A DNA stretch of 64,000 bases from Nitrospira sp. UBA5698 (GTDB lineage Bacteria; Nitrospirota; Nitrospiria; Nitrospirales; Nitrospiraceae). The notes under the pieces were generated by a model that was not told where the DNA came from, did not search any database, and saw only the letters and a list, made by a program, of their open reading frames with translations. This document shows, one piece after another, positions 1 to 8,185 of the stretch. Position numbers and translations under genes: made by a program. The stretch covers positions 10,255 to 74,254 of the forward strand of contig DIHK01000026.1 of assembly GCA_002420115.1 (NCBI GenBank). Reading direction: 5' to 3'. The stretch's first letter is position 1. Every line of letters starts with the position of its first letter.

Positions 1-60
1 TGTTCAAACCGTCCCCGTCGCAATTTGCAATCGCTCGGCTTCGTCCGTATGATCACGCCA

Positions 61-999
61 ATGAACTGCACAAAATGTAAGACCAAAGCCGTGCTGAAAT
101 TGCCACGTCACAACGCAGCGTTCTGTAAGAGCTGCTTTAACTCTTTCACGCAAGATCAAGTGGTACGCGCGATCAAGTCGCAAGAGATGTTTAGGAAGGA
201 TGACCGCATTCTTGTGGCTGTGTCAGGAGGAAAGGATAGTCTGGCCTTGTGGGATATTCTCATGAAGCTCGGCTATAAGGCCGACGCGCTCTATGTGAAT
301 CTCGGTATCCCGGGCTATTCGGATCGCTCGAAAGACAAAGTTCAGCGCTATGCCGAAACGGTCGCCGCACCCTATGGCGCCACCCTGCACCTTCATACTG
401 TTGAACAAACTGAAGGCGCCGGGATTAAAGAATTGGCGCAGCTCGTGCGTCGCCCGACCTGTAGTACCTGCGGCACCATCAAACGCTATCAATTTAATCG
501 CGTCGCGATCGAGCAGGATTATGACGTGATGGCGACCGGCCACAATCTCGATGATGAGGCTGCTCGGCTGCTCGGCAACGTGCTCCATTGGCAAGAGGAG
601 TATCTTGATAAACAGAGCCCCAACCTTCCTGCCTCAATCGAAGGCTTTGCCAAAAAGGTGAAGCCCCTCTATCGATTGACGGAGCGGGAACTCGCCGCCT
701 ACTGCGTGCTCAACGGCATTGATTACATCGTGGATGAATGTCCGATGGCGCAGGGCGCGCGTACCCTCCTCTATAAGGAGGTGCTCAACCGGCTGGAGAC
801 GGAATCCCCCGGGACGAAACAATACTTCTATTGGGGGTTTTTGGAGAAGCAGCGCAAGAAGGCACCGACCAACGCGACCATGACGGAGAAAGACCAGGCC
901 TCGCTCCATCCCTGCCCCACTTGCGGGCAACCCACCACTGGCGAAACCTGCTCCTATTGTAAACTGATGGCGCGGGCCAAGGCCGCACCGGCACGCTGA
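61..999 (+). CDS. TtuA/Ncs6-family tRNA 2-thiolation protein (PP-loop ATPase)
   Basis: Predicted cytoplasmic tRNA sulfurtransferase of the TtuA/TtcA/Ncs6 superfamily, 312 aa from the ATG at 61. An N-terminal zinc ribbon has CxxC pairs near residues 3-6 and 22-25. The PP-loop SGGKDS (about 55-60) adenylates the target uridine. An internal CSTC plus a later cysteine in DECPMAQG match the three cysteines that hold the catalytic [4Fe-4S] cluster in TtuA. A second zinc ribbon (CPTC...CSYC) closes the protein. TtuA proper thiolates U54 of tRNA in thermophiles; the target here cannot be read from sequence. An in-frame ATG at 49 and a TTG at 25 are alternative starts and none has a clear Shine-Dalgarno site. 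Family assignment is secure, exact substrate is not. Confidence 0.85.
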   Translation: MNCTKCKTKAVLKLPRHNAAFCKSCFNSFTQDQVVRAIKSQEMFRKDDRILVAVSGGKDSLALWDILMKLGYKADALYVNLGIPGYSDRSKDKVQRYAETVAAPYGATLHLHTVEQTEGAGIKELAQLVRRPTCSTCGTIKRYQFNRVAIEQDYDVMATGHNLDDEAARLLGNVLHWQEEYLDKQSPNLPASIEGFAKKVKPLYRLTERELAAYCVLNGIDYIVDECPMAQGARTLLYKEVLNRLETESPGTKQYFYWGFLEKQRKKAPTNATMTEKDQASLHPCPTCGQPTTGETCSYCKLMARAKAAPAR

Positions 1000-1085
1000 C
1001 CCATTCGGCTCTTGCAAACCTTGTGCGCACTCCGTAAGCTGAGTAGCAAGGACAGCTTTTTGAACTCTCCACTAACGGACGTTGT

Positions 1086-2135
1086 ATGGGGACGGCTCCG
1101 CAAGATTACTATCAGACACTCGGTGTTTCCCGCACGGCTTCAGCTGACGAGATCAAGAAAGCGTTTCGTCGGCTCGCCCGCCAATACCATCCCGACCTTC
1201 ATTCTGGTTCGAAGAAGGCCGAGATGGAAAAGAAATTTAAAGAGTTGAATGAAGCGCAGGAGGTCCTCACCGATCCTGAAAAGCGAAAGAAGTACGATCA
1301 GTATGGGAGTGAGTGGGATCAAGCTCAAGCATTTGAAAAGGCGCGTCAGCAAGCTTGGACCAGAGGTGCGAGCAGTCCGTGGGATGTTGACCAAGACCCC
1401 AACAGTCGTGGTGGTTCGGGGGAGCACTTCTCAGATTTCTTTGAGAGTCTCTTTGGTAATCGCAAACAGGGGACGGGAGGGCGCGGTGAGAGCGGACGAG
1501 CTGGGCAGGATTTAGAGACGGAAGTGCAGTTAACCTTACGTGAAGTCCTGACCGGTGTCGTGAAGCGGGTGAATCTTCGGGAACCTCAAACCTGTTCCAC
1601 CTGTCAGGGGCATGGCACGGTTCGAGGGCGACCGTGCGGAGCCTGCCAGGGAACCGGGCGAACGATCGGTCACAAGACGATTGAAGTACGAATCCCCGCT
1701 GGTGTGCAGGACGGAACTCGTGTCAGAGTCGCGGGGAAAGGTCAGCTGGGGAGCGATGGTGGCAAGCGTGGCGATCTCTATCTGTTGGTGAGTATGGCCA
1801 CTGATCCGATTTTTCGTCGGCAGGGTTCGGATCTCCATGTCACCCTCCCCATCTATCCGTGGGAAGCGATTCTCGGCGCGGATGTGACGGCCCCCACCTT
1901 GACAGAGCCGGTGAAAGTCAAGGTGCCGCCTGGGAGCAAGGCTGATGCAAAACTTCGACTCAAGGGGAAAGGACTTCCCTCGGCTACCGGGGGAGCAGGA
2001 GATCTCTTCCTGGCATTGCAGATTGTGATGCCGACGATGGCCACGGAAGAAGAACGAATCCTCTACGAACGGTTGAGCAAACAACGGCATCCGGATCCCC
2101 GCGCAGAACTCCTCCATCAGGCACAACGCTATTAG
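1086..2135 (+). CDS. DnaJ-like co-chaperone with a half zinc finger
   Basis: 349 aa Hsp40 protein. The J-domain (about residues 7-72) has the HPD motif at 35-37 that stimulates DnaK ATPase. A Gly-rich linker (about 100-140) is followed by only two CxxCxGxG motifs (CSTCQGHG and CGACQGTG, about 170-191) instead of the four of canonical DnaJ. The C-terminal substrate-binding domains follow (from about 195). It therefore sits between class A DnaJ and class B CbpA types and is probably a second DnaJ paralogue rather than the main one. It stands alone between the thiolase gene and a long intergenic region. The ATG at 1086 directly precedes the J-domain; there is no strong ribosome site. Confidence 0.88.
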   Translation: MGTAPQDYYQTLGVSRTASADEIKKAFRRLARQYHPDLHSGSKKAEMEKKFKELNEAQEVLTDPEKRKKYDQYGSEWDQAQAFEKARQQAWTRGASSPWDVDQDPNSRGGSGEHFSDFFESLFGNRKQGTGGRGESGRAGQDLETEVQLTLREVLTGVVKRVNLREPQTCSTCQGHGTVRGRPCGACQGTGRTIGHKTIEVRIPAGVQDGTRVRVAGKGQLGSDGGKRGDLYLLVSMATDPIFRRQGSDLHVTLPIYPWEAILGADVTAPTLTEPVKVKVPPGSKADAKLRLKGKGLPSATGGAGDLFLALQIVMPTMATEEERILYERLSKQRHPDPRAELLHQAQRY

Positions 2136-2471
2136 CCGCATTCGCGTGAAGCGTATCTCGTGAAGCGTCATACGTTTCTTTAATTCCAAGTTTCAGGTTT
2201 CACGTTCAACGTTTCACCTTGTGCGGAGACCTGAAACCTCAAACATGAAACGTGAAACCGTTGACCGAGGCGCTTCACGTTTCACGAACGCCAGCTAGTG
2301 TTCTGGATGTGAAGCGACGGCGATCGAGGTCAAGAGGCGTGTCCCGCATCCTGTGAGAGACCACAGGGCCACCACTTCGACACGCATGATGAAGTCGAAT
2401 CGGTCGCTTGCGTTGGAGCGCGTGCTGTGGCAAGCTTCGGGCGAGGGGCTTCCAAACCAAGGAGGAAATGC
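2136..2471. other. Intergenic region, no gene recognised, contains repeats
   Basis: A 336-base stretch without a plausible gene between the DnaJ-like gene and the Spy-like gene. Its left half is occupied by interleaved direct and inverted copies of short words related to GTTTCACG and CGTGAAGCG (see the repeat entry). The right half ends in a strong Shine-Dalgarno (AAGGAGG, 2459-2465) for the gene starting at 2472. A small inverted repeat TTCGAC/GTCGAA lies at 2376-2399. I could not identify a convincing sigma-70 promoter. Confidence 0.5.
2145..2285. repeat. Interspersed direct/inverted short repeats
   Basis: CGTGAAGCG occurs at 2145-2153 and 2159-2167, and its reverse complement at 2271-2279. 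Between them TTTCAGGTTTCACGTT (from 2191) is mirrored by ATGAAACGTGAAACCG (2245-2260), and GTTTCAC and GAAACCT words recur. The arms could fold into a long imperfect stem-loop. The position just after the DnaJ-like stop codon fits a transcript-end structure or a small dispersed intergenic repeat family. Copies elsewhere in this window were not noticed. Confidence 0.55.
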
Positions 2472-3131
2472 ATGAAGTCAGTTACGAAGACGGCAACGGT
2501 TACAGTTCTGTCGGCCTGTCTGTTGGTGTTGGGTGTACCCAGTCTGTGGGCGAATGATCCAAGCTATGGCCATGCAGGCGGTGGGCATGGTGCCGGTGGC
2601 AGTCATGGGTACGGGAAAGGGATGATGCATTCCGGGACCGGCCATTTGATACGACATTTGTTGAAGCATGAGAAAGATATTGGACTCAGTGCTGATCAGG
2701 TTACAAAGCTCAAAGAGCTGCAGTTGAATCTTGACCGTGTCCGGATCAAGACAGAAGCGGATATTCAGATTGCTGAACGTGAGGTCAAAGCGCTGACTGA
2801 TGAGGAGAAGTCGGATTTGGGAGCGATCGAGGCCAAACTGAGACAGAGCGAAGACCTTCAAATCGGATTACGCATGGCGGCCATTAAGGCTCGCCGCGAT
2901 GTGATGGCGGTCTTGACCCCGGAACAGCGTGCGAAGGAAAAGTCCGAGCATGAGAAAGTGATGGACCAACATAAAGGCTCAGGGATGCATCATGGCGGGG
3001 CCATGTCCTATGGGAGCAATCCCCACGGTGCGAGCCCTCATGGCGCCAATCCACATGGGAGCAACCCTCACGGGAAGAATCCGCATGAGGTAGCACCTCC
3101 GACATCGCCGAACAACATGTCTGTGCAGTAA
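2472..3131 (+). CDS. Spy/CpxP-like periplasmic protein with His-rich tail
   Basis: 219 aa, probably exported: the N-terminus MKSVTKTA plus a hydrophobic stretch ending in LWA-ND is a typical signal peptide. A Gly/His-rich segment (about 32-60) precedes a helical, charged region (about 65-160) containing LSADQVTKLKELQ and LTPEQRAK, the LTxxQ-type motifs of the Spy/CpxP/ZraP family of periplasmic metal-binding or chaperone proteins. The tail (about 172-206) is rich in HH and has five tandem (N/S)PH(G/E) units. Metal binding by the His clusters is inference. The start is fixed by AAGGAGG six bases upstream of the ATG at 2472. It lies 17 bases before ilvD, so the two may be cotranscribed although no functional link is evident. 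Confidence 0.75.
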   Translation: MKSVTKTATVTVLSACLLVLGVPSLWANDPSYGHAGGGHGAGGSHGYGKGMMHSGTGHLIRHLLKHEKDIGLSADQVTKLKELQLNLDRVRIKTEADIQIAEREVKALTDEEKSDLGAIEAKLRQSEDLQIGLRMAAIKARRDVMAVLTPEQRAKEKSEHEKVMDQHKGSGMHHGGAMSYGSNPHGASPHGANPHGSNPHGKNPHEVAPPTSPNNMSVQ

Positions 3132-3148
3132 GAGGACATCAACGACCC

Positions 3149-4822
3149 ATGAAAAAACAAGTGAAACTTCAGAGTCATGATCTCTTGGTGGGGCCCGGAC
3201 GTGCCCCGGCTCGAGCAATGTTGAAAGCCGTCGGCTTTACGGACGACGACTTGACAAAACCAATTGTAGGCGTCGCTAACACGTGGATTGAGGTCATGCC
3301 CTGCAATTTCCATCTGCGCCGGCTGTCAGAACGAGTGAAAGCCGGTATCCGAGCTGCCGGTGGGACTCCAATTGAGTACAATACCATCGCCGTGTCCGAT
3401 GGAATTTCCATGGGGACCGAGGGGATGAAAGCCTCACTCATCAGCCGTGAGGTCATCGCTGATTCAATTGAACTCGTTGCACGTGGGCATTTGTTTGATG
3501 CGGTCGTGGCACTGTCCGGCTGCGATAAGACGATCCCCGGCACGGTCATGGCCCTCGCCCGGTTGAACGTGCCGTCGCTCATGCTGTATGGCGGGTCGAT
3601 TATGCCGGGGCAGTTTCAGGGGCATGATGTGACCATTCAAGATGTCTTTGAAGCCGTCGGCAAGCATGCCTCAGGAAAAATGACCGATGCCGAACTCAAA
3701 GATTTGGAGGACCACGCTTGTCCGGGGCCTGGAGCCTGTGGCGGTCAGTTTACGGCGAATACCATGGCCATTGCCTTCGAGTTTCTTGGGATTTCGCCCA
3801 TGGGCCGCAATGGAGTACCCGCCATGGATGGGCGGAAGGATGACGTGGCGTTTGAGTGCGGCAAGATGGTGATGGAGCTGGTGAAGCAGGACCTTCGTCC
3901 TCGCCAGCTGATTACTCGCAAGTCACTGGAGAATGCCATTGCCGCGGTCGCCACGACCGGTGGCTCCACGAATGCCGTGCTGCATCTTCTCGCGATCGCT
4001 CGGGAAGCCGGAATCAAGCTGAGCATCGACGACTTCGACCGGATCAACCGCAAGGTTCCCCTCTTAGCTGATCTGAAACCAGGCGGTCGGTTCGCTGCGG
4101 CGGATCTCTATGCTGCTGGGGGTACGACCTTAGTTGCCAAGCGATTACTCGATGCCGGGTTACTCCACGGGAATCAGCCGACTGTCACCGGTCGGACGAT
4201 CGGTGAAGAGGCGTCGCAGGCTCGTGAAGCCTCCGGGCAGCAAGTGTTGCGTCCCCTCACCCATCCGATCAAGCCAACCGGCGGCCTTGTCATCTTGAAA
4301 GGAAACTTGGCGCCGGAGGGCTGTGTGGTCAAAGTAGCCGGCCATTCGATGACGAAGTTTCAAGGACCGGCGAAGGTCTACGATCAGGAAGAAGACGCCT
4401 TTGTGGCGGTCAATGCTGGGCAAATCAAGGCCGGTGACGTTGTCGTCATTCGGTACGAAGGCCCCTCAGGTGGTCCCGGGATGCGCGAGATGCTTGGTGT
4501 GACGGCGGCGATCGTCGGCGCAGGGCTCGGTGATTCTGTTGCCTTACTCACCGATGGCCGTTTTTCCGGTGCCACGCATGGACTCATGGCCGGTCATGTG
4601 GCGCCTGAGGCGGTGAAGGGCGGACCTATTGCGGCGGTCAAGAACGGCGACATCATCACCTTTGATATTCCCAAACGCCGCCTTGATGTGAAGCTCTCGC
4701 AAAGGGAGATCACGGCTCGATTGAAGAAGGTCAAACGACCGACTCCTCGATACACGTCCGGAGTCATGGGAAAGTATGCGAGACACGTCTCTTCTGCTTC
4801 GGAAGGTGCCGTGACGAGTTGA
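3149..4822 (+). CDS. ilvD: Dihydroxy-acid dehydratase
   Basis: 557 aa, full length for the IlvD/Edd family. It dehydrates 2,3-dihydroxy-3-methylbutanoate (or -pentanoate) to the 2-oxo acid, the penultimate common step of valine, leucine and isoleucine synthesis. Cysteines matching Fe-S cluster ligands are seen in MPCN (C52), GCDKTIPG (C125) and GPGACGGQ (C197), and the C-terminal LTDGRFSGATHG motif is present. The length and motifs favour IlvD over the paralogous Edd or sugar-acid dehydratases, though substrate cannot be proven. No other ilv or leu gene is nearby. Starts at ATG 3149, 17 bases after the Spy-like gene; it converges on the minus-strand glycan locus. Confidence 0.93.
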   Translation: MKKQVKLQSHDLLVGPGRAPARAMLKAVGFTDDDLTKPIVGVANTWIEVMPCNFHLRRLSERVKAGIRAAGGTPIEYNTIAVSDGISMGTEGMKASLISREVIADSIELVARGHLFDAVVALSGCDKTIPGTVMALARLNVPSLMLYGGSIMPGQFQGHDVTIQDVFEAVGKHASGKMTDAELKDLEDHACPGPGACGGQFTANTMAIAFEFLGISPMGRNGVPAMDGRKDDVAFECGKMVMELVKQDLRPRQLITRKSLENAIAAVATTGGSTNAVLHLLAIAREAGIKLSIDDFDRINRKVPLLADLKPGGRFAAADLYAAGGTTLVAKRLLDAGLLHGNQPTVTGRTIGEEASQAREASGQQVLRPLTHPIKPTGGLVILKGNLAPEGCVVKVAGHSMTKFQGPAKVYDQEEDAFVAVNAGQIKAGDVVVIRYEGPSGGPGMREMLGVTAAIVGAGLGDSVALLTDGRFSGATHGLMAGHVAPEAVKGGPIAAVKNGDIITFDIPKRRLDVKLSQREITARLKKVKRPTPRYTSGVMGKYARHVSSASEGAVTS

Positions 4823-4836
4823 GCACCGGGGAAGGC

Positions 4837-5598
4837 TCAAACTTGTGGTTTTTTGAGCCAGAGTGTGATGACACTGGTTACGGCATCCTCATATGTATAT
4901 CGGTGTAGGTATGGAAGTGAAGGAAGCGCTTCGGCAATAACATGGCTCACCGTGGATTCTTGGTGTTCAATCACGAATCCCGCCCCGGTAAACAGTCTGA
5001 TCCAGTCTGATTTTCTTAGCCTATTGGTGTAAGAGCTGCGGTTCGACTTCATCAGATTCCAGAGCCACTCAGGATAGCGGAGGCAATCGAATAGCTTCAG
5101 TGGTTGTGGGGGGTGCAACCCGTAGTACGAATGATCGCCGAGATCAATCAGAGCAACGAGGTGCCCACCGGTGCGTAGTACCCGAAAGCATTCTGCGACG
5201 GTCATAGCTGGGTGGCGCACATGCTCAAGAGCGGTATGGGACCAGATACAATCGAAACGACAAGAATCGAATGGGAGCCGCCGGCCATCATAGATGATAT
5301 AACGGACCCGTTTTCTCTTCGCCAGCATCTCAGGAACGTACCTCAACACATCCACAGCCGTAGAATTGGCCGCTCCTGCCGTGAGTGCTTTTTCCAAGAC
5401 ATCCAAGCTCTGTCCAGGCCCAATCTCCAATACCTCCTTTCCAAGAGGCGGATCAAATCGGCTGTATATCTTAAACACTTCATCTACCTTTCCTGAATCG
5501 GAGTTGATTCCTGTCAGGTGGTATCGCTGAATCAAGTGAGAAATTGGCTTCAATCCAAGAAGCAGATTATGAAGGATCTCAAATGGGACAAACGTCAT
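4837..5598 (-). CDS. Class I SAM-dependent methyltransferase
   Basis: 253 aa. Motif I is EIGPGQS (about 58-64), followed by the LPFDSCRFDCIWSHTALEH stretch typical of Methyltransf_11 enzymes acting on small molecules or sugars. The substrate is not visible in sequence. It is the last gene of the long minus-strand glycan locus, 68 bases downstream of a family 4 glycosyltransferase, so a role in modifying the surface glycan or its terminal sugar is likely by context. No membrane segment or signal peptide is obvious. Confidence 0.8.
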   Translation of the reverse strand: MTFVPFEILHNLLLGLKPISHLIQRYHLTGINSDSGKVDEVFKIYSRFDPPLGKEVLEIGPGQSLDVLEKALTAGAANSTAVDVLRYVPEMLAKRKRVRYIIYDGRRLPFDSCRFDCIWSHTALEHVRHPAMTVAECFRVLRTGGHLVALIDLGDHSYYGLHPPQPLKLFDCLRYPEWLWNLMKSNRSSYTNRLRKSDWIRLFTGAGFVIEHQESTVSHVIAEALPSLPYLHRYTYEDAVTSVITLWLKKPQV

Positions 5599-5666
5599 GA
5601 TTCAATGGCGTCGAGGCGTGACGTGCGTGAGGAGGTCCATTTAAGTTGGTGTTCGCTGAATTGTGC

Positions 5667-6845
5667 TCAGGCGGCTAGCCTGTGAGTCATTCCATCATGA
5701 TCGGGATTCAGTAACCGATCATATAATCGTTCGTATTGCAGAACCGTTTCACTGATGTGAAACTCGCGCGGGAGCAGAGAGGGGTCTGCTCGACGAGCTT
5801 CCGATGGTTTCACTGGAGATGACAATATGCGTATGAGGGTATTGGCTAATCCGTTAATATCCCCTGCTTGACAGAGCTCTCCGATCGCCTCCCCCACCAC
5901 AACCTCATCGGCCCCTCCGACGTTTGTGGCGACGATGGGCAGACCTACGACTCGCGCTTCAAGTAATACTCGAGGTAGTCCTTCCCAATGAGATGTTAAG
6001 AGGAATACATCGAACGCGTGCATCACCGACGGAATATCACGTCTCCATCCGGTTAAGTGTACACAATCGTGAAGGTGATGCCGTACGATCATCGATTCGA
6101 TCGTTGCGCGCAATTCTCCGTCTCCGACGAGGACGAACCGGATATTTGGTAGTGATTGGGTGACCAGCTTTGCCACCTCGATAAAATCCTCCGGAGCTTT
6201 TTGTGGTTTGAGACATGCTACGGTTCCAATGAGACGTGTTCCTGGCTCTGCGCCAAGTTCCCTCCTCAGCCGTTCACGGTCTGTGCTTACCAGCCCTTCC
6301 TGAAATGGTCTAGGATCAATACCCGGTCGTACCAACAAGACGTTGTTCCTGAACAGACGCCAGGCCCGTCCTTTCTCGATATCTGCCTGTGAGACGGCAA
6401 TCCACTGGGTGGTGATCCATCCCGTGATTCGTTCCACCATGAGCAAGAGATGTCTCAACCAGCGAGGCTGTACGGGCGTGATGCCATATCCGTGAATCGT
6501 GTGAACGATGACCGGAACGTCGGCGAACCATGCGGCCCATCGGCCAAGAATGCCTGCTTTTGAACTGTGCGTATGGACGATGGATGGGCGAACCCGGCGA
6601 AGGAGTTTGGTTAACTGAATGAACGCGACGAGATCTGCGAACGGATGAATTGTCCTGCCTAATGCAGGAACAATAGTGACCTCGACGTGAGGTAACCGCT
6701 GGGCTTCCTCTGTGAGCAGTCCCCCTGGTCCGCTGATCAAAACTGCCCGATACTTCGTCGGATCGAGATGTGACACGACATGGAGTGCCACTTCCTGTGC
6801 CCCTCCGAGTTCAAGCTTGGTGATGATATGGCAAATCGTGTCCAC
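5667..6845 (-). CDS. Family 4 glycosyltransferase
   Basis: 392 aa from a GTG at 6845. GT-B fold: the N-terminal part has the GGAQEVALHV motif for acceptor recognition, the middle has IVHTHSSKAGILGRWAA, and the C-terminal nucleotide-sugar site has the E-x7-E motif in HWEGLPRVLLEA followed by GLPIVATNVGG. It would be a retaining, cytoplasmic transferase building the lipid-linked glycan. The frame stays open upstream to 6950, but that would overlap the flavoprotein gene by almost 100 bases and adds no conserved sequence, so the GTG just downstream of that gene's stop is preferred. Sugar specificity unknown. Confidence 0.87.
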   Translation of the reverse strand: MDTICHIITKLELGGAQEVALHVVSHLDPTKYRAVLISGPGGLLTEEAQRLPHVEVTIVPALGRTIHPFADLVAFIQLTKLLRRVRPSIVHTHSSKAGILGRWAAWFADVPVIVHTIHGYGITPVQPRWLRHLLLMVERITGWITTQWIAVSQADIEKGRAWRLFRNNVLLVRPGIDPRPFQEGLVSTDRERLRRELGAEPGTRLIGTVACLKPQKAPEDFIEVAKLVTQSLPNIRFVLVGDGELRATIESMIVRHHLHDCVHLTGWRRDIPSVMHAFDVFLLTSHWEGLPRVLLEARVVGLPIVATNVGGADEVVVGEAIGELCQAGDINGLANTLIRILSSPVKPSEARRADPSLLPREFHISETVLQYERLYDRLLNPDHDGMTHRLAA

Positions 6846-6856
6846 GACACCTGCGA

Positions 6857-8185
6857 CTATGCAGAAAGCGCGTGATCTTGTTCCAATCGGAGTCGTTCCG
6901 CTAGTTGCTTTCCCTGTCCGATGGCATCTTCCATTGAGGTATGTTCCCAACGGCCATACCGCCCGATGGAATAGATGCCACGCCGCTCGAGCTCGGAGAG
7001 AATGGCGGGAATGGCGGTCGCGCGATGGCGATCGAAGTAGACATAGGCGTAGTGCAAATCCTTCACATCTGAGACGACGATTTCGTCACCGCGCTGTAGG
7101 ATACCAGCCTGCTCTAGTCCGGCCCTGGCCTGGGCGGCAAGCTGGTCAGCCGATTGATGCTCCATCGGTCGGTGCGAGATCTCAACATACATCGAGCTAC
7201 AGCCAGGTTGTCCCAACGACGGGGAAAAATTCATGGGAAATCCGACGCGATAAAAAGGAAATTCAGGTTCGGGGAAATAGAGCCAATGTTTGTCCGACAC
7301 CTGCTCCCGTGCCACGGCCATGTTGAGGTTATACACCGACACCCACCGCAGTTCCTCAGCCGCTTCTTTGAGATACAGGGGCATATCGAGGCACCTGCGC
7401 ACAAGTTCAGGAACCGGAATCGTCGAGACGAGCGCCTCGTAGTGTTCCGTTCGCGTCGTGCCGCTGAGCCGATCGTGGAATCGCGCGAGCCGACGTTTCG
7501 TATCGACCTCAAGGAGTTCAATATTGGCTGTGACATTGGTAATGCCAGGCAAGAAGGACTCCGGTAGGATGCTGATCCCGCCGGATGCAGGATAGAGGAA
7601 CGATGGATTGTAGCCGAATGCCTTGTCCTTGATACCCAACGCCCCATTGATCACGTCCTTCAGCTCGGGCTTCGGTACCAGCCATGACACCCAATCGGAT
7701 GTGAGCTCGTCCAGTGACACTTTCCAGAGCTTTTCGTTGAATGGAACCATGAAATGCTTGGCCATTCCTTCTCCGAGGTTCTGCAAGATCCACTGTTTGA
7801 AGCCAAGATCTTTGGGGTCACGCGCAGGGGCTGGTTGCAGCAGTGTGGTGATGAACCCCATCACGCATTCCCGCACGACTTCAGGCGGAAGACCGTGGAT
7901 GTTCACCTGAAAGGGGTATTCGGTGTAGGTTCGATGTGAGTAAATAAACGACTTACGATGGTGTTTCTGGAGTTTGTCTGTGAGCAATTGCTCCACGAGT
8001 GACTTGATCTGCGGCTGGCGGAAATGCAACAAGTGTCCCGTGTAGTCGAAGGTAAATCCGTCCTTGCGATAGGATCGGCACAGTCCACCGACCTCCGATT
8101 CACGCTCGTAGAGTCGATACGGAATTCCTGCAAGATGATAGGCGGTGCTCAATCCGGCAAGGCCGGCTCCGACGATCAAGATCAT
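6857..8185 (-). CDS. FAD-dependent UDP-galactopyranose mutase-like / amine oxidase-type flavoprotein
   Basis: 442 aa. The N-terminus ILIVGAGLAGLSTAYHL is a Rossmann FAD-binding site, followed by an acidic residue and the ESEVGGLCRS second dinucleotide motif. GFTFDYTGHLLHF and the C-terminal GRYGRWEHTSMEDAIGQG resemble the larger, eukaryotic-type UDP-galactopyranose mutases more than short bacterial Glf. If that reading is right it would supply UDP-galactofuranose to the glycan locus; protoporphyrinogen-oxidase-like or desaturase-like activity is an alternative. Its ATG overlaps the stop of the upstream phosphotransferase gene (ATGA), indicating translational coupling. Confidence 0.7.
   Translation of the reverse strand: MILIVGAGLAGLSTAYHLAGIPYRLYERESEVGGLCRSYRKDGFTFDYTGHLLHFRQPQIKSLVEQLLTDKLQKHHRKSFIYSHRTYTEYPFQVNIHGLPPEVVRECVMGFITTLLQPAPARDPKDLGFKQWILQNLGEGMAKHFMVPFNEKLWKVSLDELTSDWVSWLVPKPELKDVINGALGIKDKAFGYNPSFLYPASGGISILPESFLPGITNVTANIELLEVDTKRRLARFHDRLSGTTRTEHYEALVSTIPVPELVRRCLDMPLYLKEAAEELRWVSVYNLNMAVAREQVSDKHWLYFPEPEFPFYRVGFPMNFSPSLGQPGCSSMYVEISHRPMEHQSADQLAAQARAGLEQAGILQRGDEIVVSDVKDLHYAYVYFDRHRATAIPAILSELERRGIYSIGRYGRWEHTSMEDAIGQGKQLAERLRLEQDHALSA

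Noticed and set aside
1536..2189. 217-residue open frame on the minus strand opposite the DnaJ-like gene
   Set aside because: Entirely antisense to conserved DnaJ C-terminal domains, no start signals, no domain; shadow frame.
3020..3090. CRISPR-like short tandem repeat in the Spy-like gene
   Set aside because: The repeat units are in frame, encode (N/S)PHG and have no spacers; it is a coding repeat.
6712..7326. 204-residue plus-strand frame opposite the flavoprotein gene
   Set aside because: Arg- and Pro-rich random-looking sequence, antisense to a well-conserved enzyme.
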